A stretch of DNA of 64,000 nucleotides, taken from the NCBI GenBank assembly GCA_965237635.1, contig CBDEFX010000002.1:682001-746000 (forward strand). Reading direction: 5' to 3'. Position numbers and translations under genes: made by a program. This document shows, piece after piece, positions 7,869 through 17,161 of this stretch (the first letter of the stretch is position 1; every line of letters begins with the position of its first letter). The notes beneath the pieces are model-generated. The model made no database searches. It had not been told where the DNA came from and saw only the letters and a list, made by a program, of their open reading frames with translations. This DNA comes from CBDEFX01 sp965237635. Lineage in GTDB: Bacteria; Chloroflexota; Dehalococcoidia; Lucifugimonadales; CAUZJF01.

Positions 7869-9005
7869 CTAGGGGGCGACAGCCACCGCCTCCTCTAGCT
7901 TCTCGGCTATGCGGTCTATCCGCCACTCCTCAATCTTCATAGGAAGGCCAGTGCCGCCGAGACGGAACATCAGGACCTCTGCCATGATGCTCACTGCGAT
8001 CTCTTCGGGCGTTCTGCCGCGGATATCGAGGCCTACGGGTGAGCGGATCTCTTTGACACGCTCCGTCGGAACGCCACTTCGGAGGAGGTCCTCGTAGATG
8101 AGTATGGTCTTGCGCTTGCTCCCCAACAGGCCTACGTATTTGGCCCGGGTCTTCGCCGCAGCCGCGAGGGCCACGTTGTCGTATCGATGCCCTCGCGTCG
8201 CGATGACAATGAAGGTGTTCTGGTTGATGGGAAGCTGCGGTAGGGCCTCCTCAGGCTTTAGGGCCACCACAATGTCAGCCTCAGGGAAGCGGTCTTTGTT
8301 GGCGAACTCCTCTCGGTCGTCGGTGATGAAGACCCGGAATCCGACTGCCTTGGCGAGCGGCGCGATGGCCTTGGATACGTGGCCCCCACCACAGAGCACA
8401 AGCTGCGGTGGAGTGGTGTACGCCTCTATGAAATACTCTGCCCCGTCAGGGGTGGTCGCATACTCGTTCCTGCCGTGGACCATGAGCTCGCGCGCCTTCT
8501 CGACGGCCGCGCGGTCGCTTTGTGACCAGCCCAACGTCCCCTCTGTCGTCCCGTCCTCACGGATGAGCAGCTTGGCGCCCGTGACTGCGGAGCTCCCCTC
8601 AGCGGGCGTTATCAGACTCGCGAGCGCAACGCTGGATCCTCCTCCGTAGGCGTTGTCGATCTCCTGGGCGAAAGGCAGGTACTGGTCGGGTGTGTAAATC
8701 GGGTCGACAAGGAAGTACATCGTGCCGCCGCACACAAGCCCATCCTCGGCAGCAAGCTCCTCGTTTAGCTCGTAATCCTTGTGCTCGGCCGGCCCTCCCC
8801 GCTTCATCAGCTGCTTGGCGGCAAACCAGATGTCGCCCTCCACACAGCCGCCGCCCAGGGTCCCGACACCGCTACCATCCGCGCGGACCAACAGCTTGGC
8901 GCCGGGCTTCTGAGGAGTCGACCCCTTTGTGCGCACGACGGTGGCGACGACCACGGGGTTACCCTTTCCGAGCTCACTCACCGCCTCGCGAAAGACCTCT
9001 TTCAT
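7869..9005 (-). CDS. XdhC/CoxI family molybdoenzyme maturation protein
   Basis: This 378-residue protein has both family domains. The N-terminal XdhC/CoxI domain shows GSTPQKPGAKLLVR, GTLGGGCVEGD and a second LIREDG-GTLG block. The C-terminal Rossmann domain shows LVLCGGGHVSKAIAPLAKAVGFRV and YVGLLGSKRK. XdhC inserts the sulfurated molybdenum cofactor into xanthine dehydrogenase-type enzymes. No such dehydrogenase subunit lies in this window, so its client is encoded elsewhere. It leads a two-gene minus-strand unit with the MocA-like gene. Confidence 0.9.
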   Translation of the reverse strand: MKEVFREAVSELGKGNPVVVATVVRTKGSTPQKPGAKLLVRADGSGVGTLGGGCVEGDIWFAAKQLMKRGGPAEHKDYELNEELAAEDGLVCGGTMYFLVDPIYTPDQYLPFAQEIDNAYGGGSSVALASLITPAEGSSAVTGAKLLIREDGTTEGTLGWSQSDRAAVEKARELMVHGRNEYATTPDGAEYFIEAYTTPPQLVLCGGGHVSKAIAPLAKAVGFRVFITDDREEFANKDRFPEADIVVALKPEEALPQLPINQNTFIVIATRGHRYDNVALAAAAKTRAKYVGLLGSKRKTILIYEDLLRSGVPTERVKEIRSPVGLDIRGRTPEEIAVSIMAEVLMFRLGGTGLPMKIEEWRIDRIAEKLEEAVAVAP

Positions 9006-9200
9006 CGCAAATCACCGCCTGGTCCGATCAGTCCGTACTGTCATAGCTTACCAACGTGAGGGGCGTATTTCAACGAACTCAGGCGTGGGACTACCTGCTC
9101 CCCGACTCCTCTCGCGCACGAGTTTGGGGTCGGTTGCCCGGCCTCTTCACGATGCCCTACAATGCATGCCTCAACGTAGTCGCCGATACGCAGGTCGCCG

Positions 9201-9599
9201 ATGCCCGATAGACACTTCACGTTGGAAGAGGCGCAAGAGTTGGTCGGCCGGTTGGAAGAGACCTTCCGGGCCGTCGCCCCGCTGCGTGAAAAAGCTAAAG
9301 AGCTGTACGAAGGAATCCGGGACTTGCAGCGTCGGATGCGCTCGAACGGTGGCCCGACAGCAAGTAAGGAATTGGCCTCACGCCAGCAGGCTCTAAAGGA
9401 AGCGTCCGAGCAAATCGAAGCGGAGGTCCAGCCGATTCGCGATCTGGGGGCGGTCATCAAGGACATCGAGAAGGGACTGGTGGACTTCCCCCACGTCAAG
9501 GAGGGGCGGGTAGTGTTTCTCTGCTGGCTTGTAGGTGAGCCCGAGGTCCGGTTCTGGCACGAGCTGTCCACGGGATTCGCCGGACGCCAGCCCCTATGA
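9201..9599 (+). CDS. DUF2203 family protein
   Basis: This 132-residue acidic helical protein starts RHFTLEEAQELVGRLEETF and has a long helical hairpin in the middle. It ends with the conserved DUF2203 tail DFPHVKEGRVVFLCWLVGEP, with WHELSTGFAGRQPL at the C-terminus. DUF2203 is widespread and has no assigned function. It stands alone, and repeats follow it directly. Confidence 0.8.
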   Translation: MPDRHFTLEEAQELVGRLEETFRAVAPLREKAKELYEGIRDLQRRMRSNGGPTASKELASRQQALKEASEQIEAEVQPIRDLGAVIKDIEKGLVDFPHVKEGRVVFLCWLVGEPEVRFWHELSTGFAGRQPL

Positions 9600-10118
9600 C
9601 AACGGCTTTGCACAACACGCATCGCGCGAGGCGGGTCGCCCTTCGACAAGCTCAGGGCGAACGGTGACTTTGGCCTTACGTTCGTGATGAGCCTGTCGAA
9701 CCACGGCCCCAGGGCACGACTTTTGACGCCAGCCCTTGTAGAAGGCGACGTTGACGCCTACCGGTGCCAGTCGTATGCGAGCCCTAGCGACCGGTCCTCG
9801 AGCGGCAGATCTACCCGTACGCCGCCCGGTGCCGAAGAAAGCTAACCCCGAATCCACCGAAGGACACCGATGGACGGCGTGAGGAAAGCGGAAGGGGGGT
9901 GAGGGAGCTACAGGGGAAATAGCCTGGGTTCCATTTGGGGTAGGGAGGTCGGCGGACGGTCTTCATCGCCGCACAGGGGCCCCTATGGCCGTCTGCGGGA
10001 GCTGCGATGCGCGGGATGGCGAGAGAATACGCAGCAGGGAACTCTCTCGGACCGGGCTGGCACGAGTCTGCGGGGATCTTCGGTTGTCCGGTGGGTGGGT
10101 CGGTCGCCGACGGTGCCG
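9600..10118. repeat. Non-coding stretch with an inverted-repeat block
   Basis: At 9639-9705 the pair CCCTTCGACAAGCTCAGGGC and GATGAGCCTGTCGAACCACG forms an imperfect inverted repeat of the dispersed family also found at 3640 and 33440. A TTTGCACAA motif lies at 9605-9613. From about 9716 to the transposase stop at 10119 I see no gene. The outer end of the IS1380 element probably lies here, but I could not pair its terminal repeats. Confidence 0.6.
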
Positions 10119-11444
10119 TCAGGCCGGGAGTGGAATGGCTCGCAGCCGGGCCAAGGCGCGGCTGAACTTCTCAGCCCAAGGCCAGCGATCCGGAAGATGC
10201 AGGGTCAACCGGCGTGCCGAGCGGGTGAGCCGTCCGGCCAGGGAGAAGAACCGCCGCTGGAGGGTCTTGGTGGTGGCTATCCGCTCTCCCAGACCGATCC
10301 GCGCCGTCCAGCGGGCCAGGTTGTGGGCCATCGTCTGGACGGCCAGCCAGGCGCCGTTGGCGGCGAAGCGGCCCGAGGGGAGATGGTTCAGCCCGACGCC
10401 GTACTTGAGGTCGCGTATGGCATTCTCGATCTCGGCGTGGCGGCGATGGTCAGCCTCCAGTTCGAGCAACTCCCCGTCCCGGTCGGTGATGAAGCCATGA
10501 TAGCTGTATTTGGCGAAGAGGGCCAGCTCTTAACCGGGCGTCGGCTTCACCCGCCGGACGATGAGCCGTACCGGCGCGGCGTCCGCCTCGGCCTGGAAGG
10601 GGGTGCAGGTGGTCTCGGCCACATCGGCGGCACCGTCCATCCAGTAAGGAATCGGCGTCCAGGCATCTTCGGGTATCGCCTCGATGAGATTGTGCAGGCT
10701 TTTGTGCTGGCGGATGGTGATGGAGAAGCGGACATCCATCTTGCGGCAGACGGATACCACGCCATGAGTGTAGAACCCGCTGTCGGCCCGTAGCGTGAGT
10801 CGTCCGTCGGCCCCGGCGTAGCGCACCCGTCCCACCGTCTCCCGCAGGAAGTGGGCGGCGCCGCGGGCGGTGTTGGCCCGGCCCTCGCGCAGCCGGGACA
10901 TCAGCACGTCTCCGGTGCCGGCGGCGATGGCCGGCAGCGGGTGGTAGCCCCGCTTGCCGGTATAGCCGTGGTGGCGGGCGCCCTCCTTGGCCAGTCCGTA
11001 GGTCTCGCAAATGGTGGAGTCCAGGTCAATGGTCAGGGGCCCGTCGCCGGGTCCCGCCCCGGCCTGCCAAGCCCGGGCCAGCAACTCGCGGCTCACCCGG
11101 TCGAGTTGACGGACGTGGCCCCACCGGAAGCTGCGCAGGAAGGTGCCCAGGGTGGATGGCGCCTTGACCGTGCCGCCCAGGGTGCAGGCCGTCCCCCCGG
11201 TGCGCAACACATCGGCGTCGTCAATGCAGTCGCCCCCAGCCAGCGCAGACGCCACCAGCGTCATCATCTTGTCGCTCGTGTTCGCCCGCCCCGGGGCATC
11301 GCCCAGGTCGAGGCGCTGTCGGACGAGTTCGGGCAGGCCGAGGTGCCGCGCCAGGGTGGCCGGAAGGAGCAGCCCGGCATTGGCCACCAAGCGGCGGTCG
11401 TCGAAGGTGATTTGGATCCGGTCGGGGTGGTTGCGTGGCAGCAT
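10119..11444 (-). pseudogene. IS1380-family transposase with one in-frame stop
   Basis: The full-length transposase frame (about 441 codons) is interrupted only by a TAA at 10530-10532, between VRRVKPTPG and ELALFAKYSYHGFITDRDGE. The N-terminal part contains LTIDLDSTICETYG (first catalytic Asp) and LTLRADSGFYTHG (second Asp). The C-terminal part contains EIENAIRDLKYGVGLNHLP (catalytic Glu region) and the HNLARW block typical of IS1380. The stop inactivates it unless read through. The limits of the element are not resolved. Confidence 0.85.
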
Positions 11445-11489
11445 CTACTGGGTGCTCCTTTTCCGGGGCCGTTTTTTGCTACAAAACCA

Positions 11490-12598
11490 TTATCCCAGAA
11501 GCACAGGAGCGCCTTCTTGCCGCCTCAGGACGCTAACCCGACGCCCTCCTTCGGTGGATTCGGGCTTAAGCGCGACCTCCACCTCCAGCGCCACTGCGAC
11601 ACGCCTGCCGGAGTTCTTGGGCTCGTCCAGCTTGCCGTGCAGGCAATCGAAGATATCGCTAAGCCCGTGGCTAACAACTGATACGCTTTTATGCTGGGGC
11701 TCCGGCCATGGCATCGCTACACGCTGCTTCCCCGCAGATGTCTCGATTTCCTGCCACAGCTCCCAATCGCGCTTCACGTGCTGGTGGAGGATCTCTCCTT
11801 CCGTGCCCGTGATTCGAAGGCCGGGGCCCCCTCTACGGAAGAAGACGGCCTCGCCGTCCTCGGTAACCATCATCCCTTGTCCGCCGAACTCCTCACTGCC
11901 CTCAGGCCCCGGCGGCGTGTCGCCGGTACCTAATCACCCACGCGGGAGCGCTGTCCATGAAGTACGACCAGTTCTGGTGCTGCGACAGATGGTCCGATTG
12001 AGCTTCGATGGAGACGACATCTCCTATCGCCCCGGTGGTAATCAGCTCCTTGGCTTTGGCGAACGACGGGTGGTTGGTCGAGATCGCCCCGCACACTAGG
12101 GGCACGCCGGCGTCGGCGCATGCCTTGACCAGTCGGTCCGCCTCCTCGAGAGTGTAGGCCATCGGCTTCTCGGTCATGATCCCCTTGGCGCCGTTCTCCA
12201 CGACGAGGACCGTGAGCCTGGGGCGGTCCTTGGTGTTCGACGGGATCGCGACGATCTCAGGCCTCTCATTCCGAAGCATCTCGGCCGCATCCGTGTAGAG
12301 AGCCTTGATCCCATAGCGCTCACCGAAGACCTGAAGCCTCTCTTTGTCGCGCTCGGCGCCGGCTACAAGGTCGACCTCGGGCCGGTTTGCCAGGGCCTCG
12401 GCGAAGGTTACCGGCGGGTTCAAAGTGAAAGTAGAACTTGCGATGAACGTCGACCTTCGGCATGGGGCGGTCGACGTCGTCGACGTGCCACTTCCCCCGG
12501 TCGCCGTATGGGCCCGGTTCCGTCCAGCGTGTGCCGATGTCGTTCAGCAACCCCATCCATCCGATACCTATGATGGCGGCTCGATACTTCGGCAACAA
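11490..12598 (-). pseudogene. Gfo/Idh/MocA-family oxidoreductase, two frameshifts
   Basis: The N-terminal Rossmann fold begins MLPKYRAAIIGIGWMGLL (12598). A frameshift near 12420 leads into FAEALANRPEVDLVAGAERD, then EIVAIPSN, the family motif MTEKPMAYTLEEAD (EKP), and ending at WVIRYRRH. A second frameshift near 11900 leads into the C-terminal beta-sheet domain (DGEAVFFRRGGPGLRITGTEGE), ending at 11490. Intact relatives use NAD(P) to oxidise sugars or inositols. Its neighbours, an IS1380 copy on one side and a DHDPS-like aldolase on the other, fit a former sugar-acid pathway. Confidence 0.85.
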
Positions 12599-12654
12599 AT
12601 CACTCCTCGGTAGGGGATGGGATTAGCTAACGCAATCCGCGGATTCTTTGAGAT

Positions 12655-12780
12655 GTTTCCCTGAGTCCCGCTTCGGGACGAAGGGCCTGGGGCGGTAGGG
12701 CTCTCTCCTTGTCACTGGCGGATTCCCAACCCCAGATTCTTCCCCCGACGCCGCGTCGGGGTCAGAAAACATGCTGTGCC
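12655..12780. repeat. Dispersed hairpin repeats
   Basis: It contains CCCTGAGTCCCGCTTCGGGA (12659-12678) followed by CGAAGGGCCTGGGGCGGTAG, and later a CCCCGACGCCGCGTCGGGG-like hairpin (about 12744-12762). The same modules recur near 6960, 31510 and 44900. Confidence 0.6.
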
Positions 12781-12811
12781 GGCATTCGCATCCGGAGGCT
12801 TGCACATCGGC

Positions 12812-13771
12812 TCAGTCAGCCACCGCAGAGGCCTCGGCCTGTTCGGGAACGGGCCATCCGAGACCCACCAGCAGCTCTCGCAGCTCGGCCATCTCCTCAT
12901 CGTTCAGTGGAAGGGAGGGCGGCCGCATCGCCCCTACAGGTTGGCCCATGACGGCCATGACGCCCTTCTTCTTCCGGGCAGAGCCGCCGGACCTGAGGGA
13001 TATCTTGTCGTAAAACTGGCGCAAGGGAACGGCCACCGACTCCCACAGCGCCTGACCCTCGTCATACTTCCCGGCCTCCAGAAGCTCCAGGACCTTCAGG
13101 TCGTGCGCCGGATACGCGGTCGCCTGGTGGTCCATGAACCCACGGCCGCCGTGCTTGTAGCAGCGCCCCGGCTGGCTGCTGTTGTCCAGGATATTCAAGT
13201 CAGACGCGAGCTCCTCCATCCGCTCATACGGGACGTCTGGCGGCGTATTCCACTTGACGGCGACTACGTGCTCCATATTCGCGAACTGCTTGAAGGTGTC
13301 GATTTCTATGCGCCCGCTCGGCAGCCAATGGGTGTGATAGACCATGATGCCGATATCGATGGCATTCGATACATCGTCGAAGTACCGCACGATATCGTCC
13401 TGAGTGACGTCGTTAAAGACAGGCGGGGATATCTGCAGCCCAACCGCCCCAAGGTCCTGGCACAGCTTCGCATCTTCGATCGTGCGCTTGGTGTCTTTTG
13501 TGTGGATCCCGCCCATGACGTCCACACGCCCCTTTGCCGCCTGCACCACTGTGCGCACCAGCGGAGGCCATTCGGCGTCCGATAGCTGGGGCAGCTCTCC
13601 CATGACCGAGGCGACCTTGAGGACCGCCTTGCCCTTCACGAGGCCAGACTCAATCCACCACTCGGTAAGTTCAGCCAGGCGCCCGTAGTCGACCTCGAAC
13701 TCGTCGTCGAAAGGGGTCAGCACGGCCACGATGCACCCCCTTAGCCTCTCCTTGAGCTCGTTGCGGTCCAT
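12812..13771 (-). CDS. Dihydrodipicolinate synthase/N-acetylneuraminate lyase family aldolase
   Basis: This 319-residue TIM-barrel class I aldolase has the Schiff-base lysine in HVVAVKWN (about residue 173) and the proton-relay tyrosine in IGIMVYHTHW (about 145). The usual glycine-rich entry motif is altered (KVASVMGELPQLS instead of GTTGE-x-L), so the enzyme probably acts on a pathway-specific 2-oxo acid rather than in lysine synthesis. ATG 13771 follows AGGAGG; a GTG one codon earlier is possible. It lies between the decayed Gfo/Idh gene and a divergent ABC permease, consistent with sugar-acid breakdown. Confidence 0.85.
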   Translation of the reverse strand: MDRNELKERLRGCIVAVLTPFDDEFEVDYGRLAELTEWWIESGLVKGKAVLKVASVMGELPQLSDAEWPPLVRTVVQAAKGRVDVMGGIHTKDTKRTIEDAKLCQDLGAVGLQISPPVFNDVTQDDIVRYFDDVSNAIDIGIMVYHTHWLPSGRIEIDTFKQFANMEHVVAVKWNTPPDVPYERMEELASDLNILDNSSQPGRCYKHGGRGFMDHQATAYPAHDLKVLELLEAGKYDEGQALWESVAVPLRQFYDKISLRSGGSARKKKGVMAVMGQPVGAMRPPSLPLNDEEMAELRELLVGLGWPVPEQAEASAVAD

Positions 13772-13974
13772 CACTCCTCCTCTGCTTTTGGCTGCTATGC
13801 GCGTTTGATCGCCAGCAGTCTAGCAGCGTCAAATTGCCTGGTCAACAACTCTCGCATGCCCGCGGCTCGGAGCGGTGTATGGGCCTCTCTATTGAGACTT
13901 CGACCGGTTGAGAAAACCGGGAGCAGGTGTTAACTTGTGAGTATGTCGACAACTCCCGGTGAGGTGGTAGAGCC

Positions 13975-14985
13975 ATGATGCCGTACATCGCAAGACGCAT
14001 TCTCCTGGCGGTGTTCACGCTCGCGATGGTCTCGTTCCTTTCCTTCATCATCATCCAATTGCCGGCCGGCGACTACGTCGACTACTACGCCGACCATTCG
14101 GAAAGAGAGTGGAGTAGGCCGGTCACCTTGGAGGAGCAAGCAGAGCTCCGAGAAGATTTCGGCCTGAACCAGCCCATCGTGCTGCAATGGTGGAACTGGG
14201 TCTCGCCCATGATCTTTCGTGGGGACTTCGGCGTCTCCTTCCGCCCAGCGGACCAGAAGACGCCCATCCGGCAGATCATCGCCGAGCGCCTGCCCGTCAC
14301 TATCCTGCTAACGTTCTTCACGATAGTAATCACGTGGCCGCTTGCTATACCCATCGGAATCTACTCCGCGATGCGGCAGCACTCCGTCGGAGACTATACC
14401 TTCACCTTCCTCGGCTTCACTGGCCTTGCGGTGCCCGACTTCCTACTGGCCCTTGTGCTGATGTACTTATTCCTGGCGTACTTCCACCAGAGCGTTGGCG
14501 GCATCTTCTCGGGCGAGTACCAGTTTGCGCCCTGGAGCGTCGGCAAGGTCCTCGACTTGATGCAGCATATGATCATACCGGCCCTCGTCCTGGGCACGTC
14601 CGGTACTGCCGGCCTGATACGCACAATGCGGAACAATCTGCTGGACGAGCTTTACAAGCCGTACGTGGTGGCAGCGCGGGCCAAGGGGCAGGTCAACTGG
14701 AAGGTCATCGCGAAGTATCCAGTCAGGGTGGCGATCAATCCATTTATCAGCGGAATCGGAGGCATGTTGCCCGGGCTGGTGGGCGGCTCCGTGATCGTCT
14801 CGATCGTGCTAAGCCTACCGACCCTGGGCCCGATACTGCTGATTGCGCTCCAGTCTGAGGACCAGTTCCTGTCGGGGACCATAATCCTGCTGCTCGGGGC
14901 CTTGACAGTGGTCGGCGTCCTGATCTCGGACCTGTTGCTCGTCGTTGTCGACCCTCGGATCAAGCTCAGCGGGTCGTCGCGGTAG
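13975..14985 (+). CDS. ABC transporter permease, DppB/OppB type
   Basis: This 336-residue inner-membrane permease has six predicted membrane segments. The N-terminal helix is MMPYIARRILLAVFTLAMVSFLSFI. The cytoplasmic EAA-type loop reads YVVAARAKGQVNWKVIAKYPVRVAI. The C-terminus ends DPRIKLSGSS, typical of DppB/OppB. No second permease (DppC) or ATPase gene is adjacent, so it must pair with subunits encoded elsewhere. A close paralogue of the same length lies at 29282-30289, and even the leader GAGGTGGTAGAGCC is shared. It leads the plus-strand glycoside module. Confidence 0.9.
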   Translation: MMPYIARRILLAVFTLAMVSFLSFIIIQLPAGDYVDYYADHSEREWSRPVTLEEQAELREDFGLNQPIVLQWWNWVSPMIFRGDFGVSFRPADQKTPIRQIIAERLPVTILLTFFTIVITWPLAIPIGIYSAMRQHSVGDYTFTFLGFTGLAVPDFLLALVLMYLFLAYFHQSVGGIFSGEYQFAPWSVGKVLDLMQHMIIPALVLGTSGTAGLIRTMRNNLLDELYKPYVVAARAKGQVNWKVIAKYPVRVAINPFISGIGGMLPGLVGGSVIVSIVLSLPTLGPILLIALQSEDQFLSGTIILLLGALTVVGVLISDLLLVVVDPRIKLSGSSR

Positions 14986-15062
14986 CATCGGACAGGCCGC
15001 CGGAAAAGCGCGACAGCGTCGACGTCGACTCCAACTCTTCAGGTACAAAGGAGAGATGAACT

Positions 15063-16700
15063 ATGTCTAAGCCACGCATTTTTTTCTACCACGACGGACG
15101 CCACCCATTGATCTACATGTATGAGCCGCCGATGCGCAAGGAGGAATACGAGTCGGCGATCGACGAGCTCGCTGGAACGCCGATCGAGGCAGTAACGTTC
15201 TGTCTCGGCGAGGGACGGGTCATGCTGCACGACACGAAGGTGGGGGAGGTCTGGGGGCACAGCGTGAAGAAGTGGCCGAAGATCACCCGTCAGCGTACCC
15301 ACATGAACGCCAAGGCCTTGATAGAGGAAGGCAACGACCCGCTGCGGCTCGTCTGCGACCGCGCTCACGAGGTCGGCATCCTGTTCTATCCCTCACTCAT
15401 CGTGCAGTGGGGCAGCGATACACGGCGACCTCTAAGCTCCTTTGAAGACTACCAGGCCGCCTTGAAGGATGGCACCAACAGCTATCTGTTCGATCGCTCT
15501 TCAGATTTTCGGTTCGAGAATAAGCACCTGGAGATCGGTGCGAGAGGCGACCTCGATCCAAGCTTCCCGGGCGCGACTCTGCTCGATTTCAAGCGTCAAG
15601 AGTCACGGGACGAGCGGTTCGCCATCATAGAGGAGGTCCTGACCAACTATCCTGTGGACGGGTTCGAGCTGCAGATGCATGCAAACGCCTACTTCTTCCG
15701 CCCGGACGAGGTGGAGGAAGGACGGGGGATCTTGACCGACTGGATACGGCGGGTGAGCGACGCCGTCAAGAAGAGCGGTCCCGACCGTGAGCTGGTCGTC
15801 CGAGTCCCGTTGGACATGGAGCATTGCGAATCGGTCGGTATGGACCTGAAAGAGTGGACACGGCAGGGGCTGGTGGACGTCCTTATCGGGCACGACATGG
15901 ATGCCAACTACCGGCTGAACCAGAATGCCGACTTTCGGCCGTTAGTCGAGCTGGCAGAGGGGACCGATTGCCGTGTGGTGGCAGCGTTGACCAGCTACAT
16001 CCATTCGGACCGCCTGAGCCAGGCGCCCGTCTCGGGGATAAGAGGAGCTGCGTGCAACTATTGGGACCAGGGAGTCGATGGGCTTCAGCTGTGGCACTGG
16101 TTCTCACAGTGGCCGTATAAGGCCCCGTTCTACGAACGCGTGCGCGAGGTGCCGCACCCGCAGGTGATGGCGCCGCGTGACAAGTTCTATTTCCTTCTCA
16201 CGGAGACCAACACCACAACTCCTGGCGCTCCTACAGCCTTCCAGCTGCCGACTCCACTCGAGACCGACGAGCCGGCAACGGTCGAGCTGACGATCACAGA
16301 CGACCTGCCACGCTGGGACGAGGCGGGACGGGTCCACGAGGTGCTTCTACGGGTCCGGGTCGCTGGCGTCACAGAGTTGGCGCGGCTGACCTTCAAGCTG
16401 AACGGTAAGAAGCTACCGGACACCCTGCTCCGCAAGATCAACGAGGTCTACAAGATGTCCGCCCCACGCTACCGCGCAATGGGCGCCTACTGGTACATCT
16501 TCAAGCTCGACCGGGACCATTGGCCGGTCAAGGGGACCAACACAGTCGAGGTCACCTTCCACGAAGACCATCCGGACCTGATCGTGGCGACGCCGTACAT
16601 ACGCGACGTGGAGATGGAGATCAAGTACCTGATGGGCAAGAACTTCCACCGCGACTTCGTCGACACTGATCTCGGCGTCTACGAGAGCATGGTCTCATAG
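15063..16700 (+). CDS. TIM-barrel glycoside-hydrolase-like protein (GHL type)
   Basis: This 545-residue protein has no signal peptide. The N-terminal two thirds read as a TIM barrel, with strand ends VDGFELQMHANAYFF and LVVRVPLDMEHCESVGMDLKEW followed by GLVDVLIGHDMD. The C-terminal 150 residues look like a beta-sandwich. Similar blocks occur in 31594-33348 (VDGVEIDFNRHPAFF, RVPPTIADSTKIGLDVRQW) and 40439-42229, so the window has three paralogues. The resemblance is to putative glycosyl hydrolase (GHL/family 10-like) proteins, but the activity is not established. It has a good site, AAGGAGA, upstream and lies 77 bp after the permease. Confidence 0.6.
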   Translation: MSKPRIFFYHDGRHPLIYMYEPPMRKEEYESAIDELAGTPIEAVTFCLGEGRVMLHDTKVGEVWGHSVKKWPKITRQRTHMNAKALIEEGNDPLRLVCDRAHEVGILFYPSLIVQWGSDTRRPLSSFEDYQAALKDGTNSYLFDRSSDFRFENKHLEIGARGDLDPSFPGATLLDFKRQESRDERFAIIEEVLTNYPVDGFELQMHANAYFFRPDEVEEGRGILTDWIRRVSDAVKKSGPDRELVVRVPLDMEHCESVGMDLKEWTRQGLVDVLIGHDMDANYRLNQNADFRPLVELAEGTDCRVVAALTSYIHSDRLSQAPVSGIRGAACNYWDQGVDGLQLWHWFSQWPYKAPFYERVREVPHPQVMAPRDKFYFLLTETNTTTPGAPTAFQLPTPLETDEPATVELTITDDLPRWDEAGRVHEVLLRVRVAGVTELARLTFKLNGKKLPDTLLRKINEVYKMSAPRYRAMGAYWYIFKLDRDHWPVKGTNTVEVTFHEDHPDLIVATPYIRDVEMEIKYLMGKNFHRDFVDTDLGVYESMVS

Positions 16701-17161
16701 TCAAAACTACCGGGCCTGTCCCGCACGGGCTTCGCACTTAAAGTCGCATGCAAGGTTCTACTCGTACCCGCCTGTGCCGAGCAACGTCGAAGCCTGCACT
16801 GAGTTCCGACTGGAGTCGCGAGTCCTACTCGGACCTGTCGAAGTGGGTCGGACCACCGTCCTGACTTTCCAACCTGTAACCACCTCATAGGGCTTCGCAT
16901 AACGTAGGGGCGGGTTTCAAACCCGCCCTCCCTGCTCCTCTTGACGGGCTTTGCACGAAAAGCCACTCCTACAAATAAATGTTGCCCATAGCCGGGTTTC
17001 CAAAGGGGGCGACGCCCCCCTTGGCGGGGGTTTGCGGGGAACCCCCAGCGAAACAACGATAGGGTGGGCGGGCGGGAAGGAGCCTTGAGTTTTTCATCTG
17101 CTAAAGTGGTAACAAGCTGCGTCGACTCCTTGTGCAAAGCCACCTCGAGGGAGACATCCCA
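16701..17161. repeat. Leader and repeat region upstream of GH127-like gene 1
   Basis: At 16908-16928 the palindrome GGGCGGGTTT/AAACCCGCCC lies inside a block that recurs upstream of GH127-like gene 2. From about 17020 to the start codon the sequence parallels 19255-19395, including ATCTGCTAAAGTGG and the Shine-Dalgarno context AGGGAGACATC. It was therefore duplicated together with the gene. TTTGCACGAAA and TTGTGCAAAGCC motifs occur at about 16952 and 17131. Any promoter is probably in the shared ATCTGCTAAAGTGG section, but I cannot place it firmly. Confidence 0.6.

Noticed and set aside
9594..9857. Minus-strand frame containing RPELVEG
   Set aside because: This is the translation of the dispersed CTTCGACAAGCTCAGG repeat, a known source of false genes. 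No protein features.
9970..11510. GCACAGGGGC and GCACAGGAGC as target duplication of the IS1380 element
   Set aside because: The two differ by one base and the element ends next to them do not show paired inverted repeats, so the limits remain open.
10851..12099. Plus-strand frames of 276 and 318 codons
   Set aside because: They are antisense to the IS1380 transposase and the Gfo/Idh remnant.
16900..16935. tRNA-like stem with GTTTCAAACC
   Set aside because: The sequence is a simple palindromic repeat found several times. No cloverleaf could be built.
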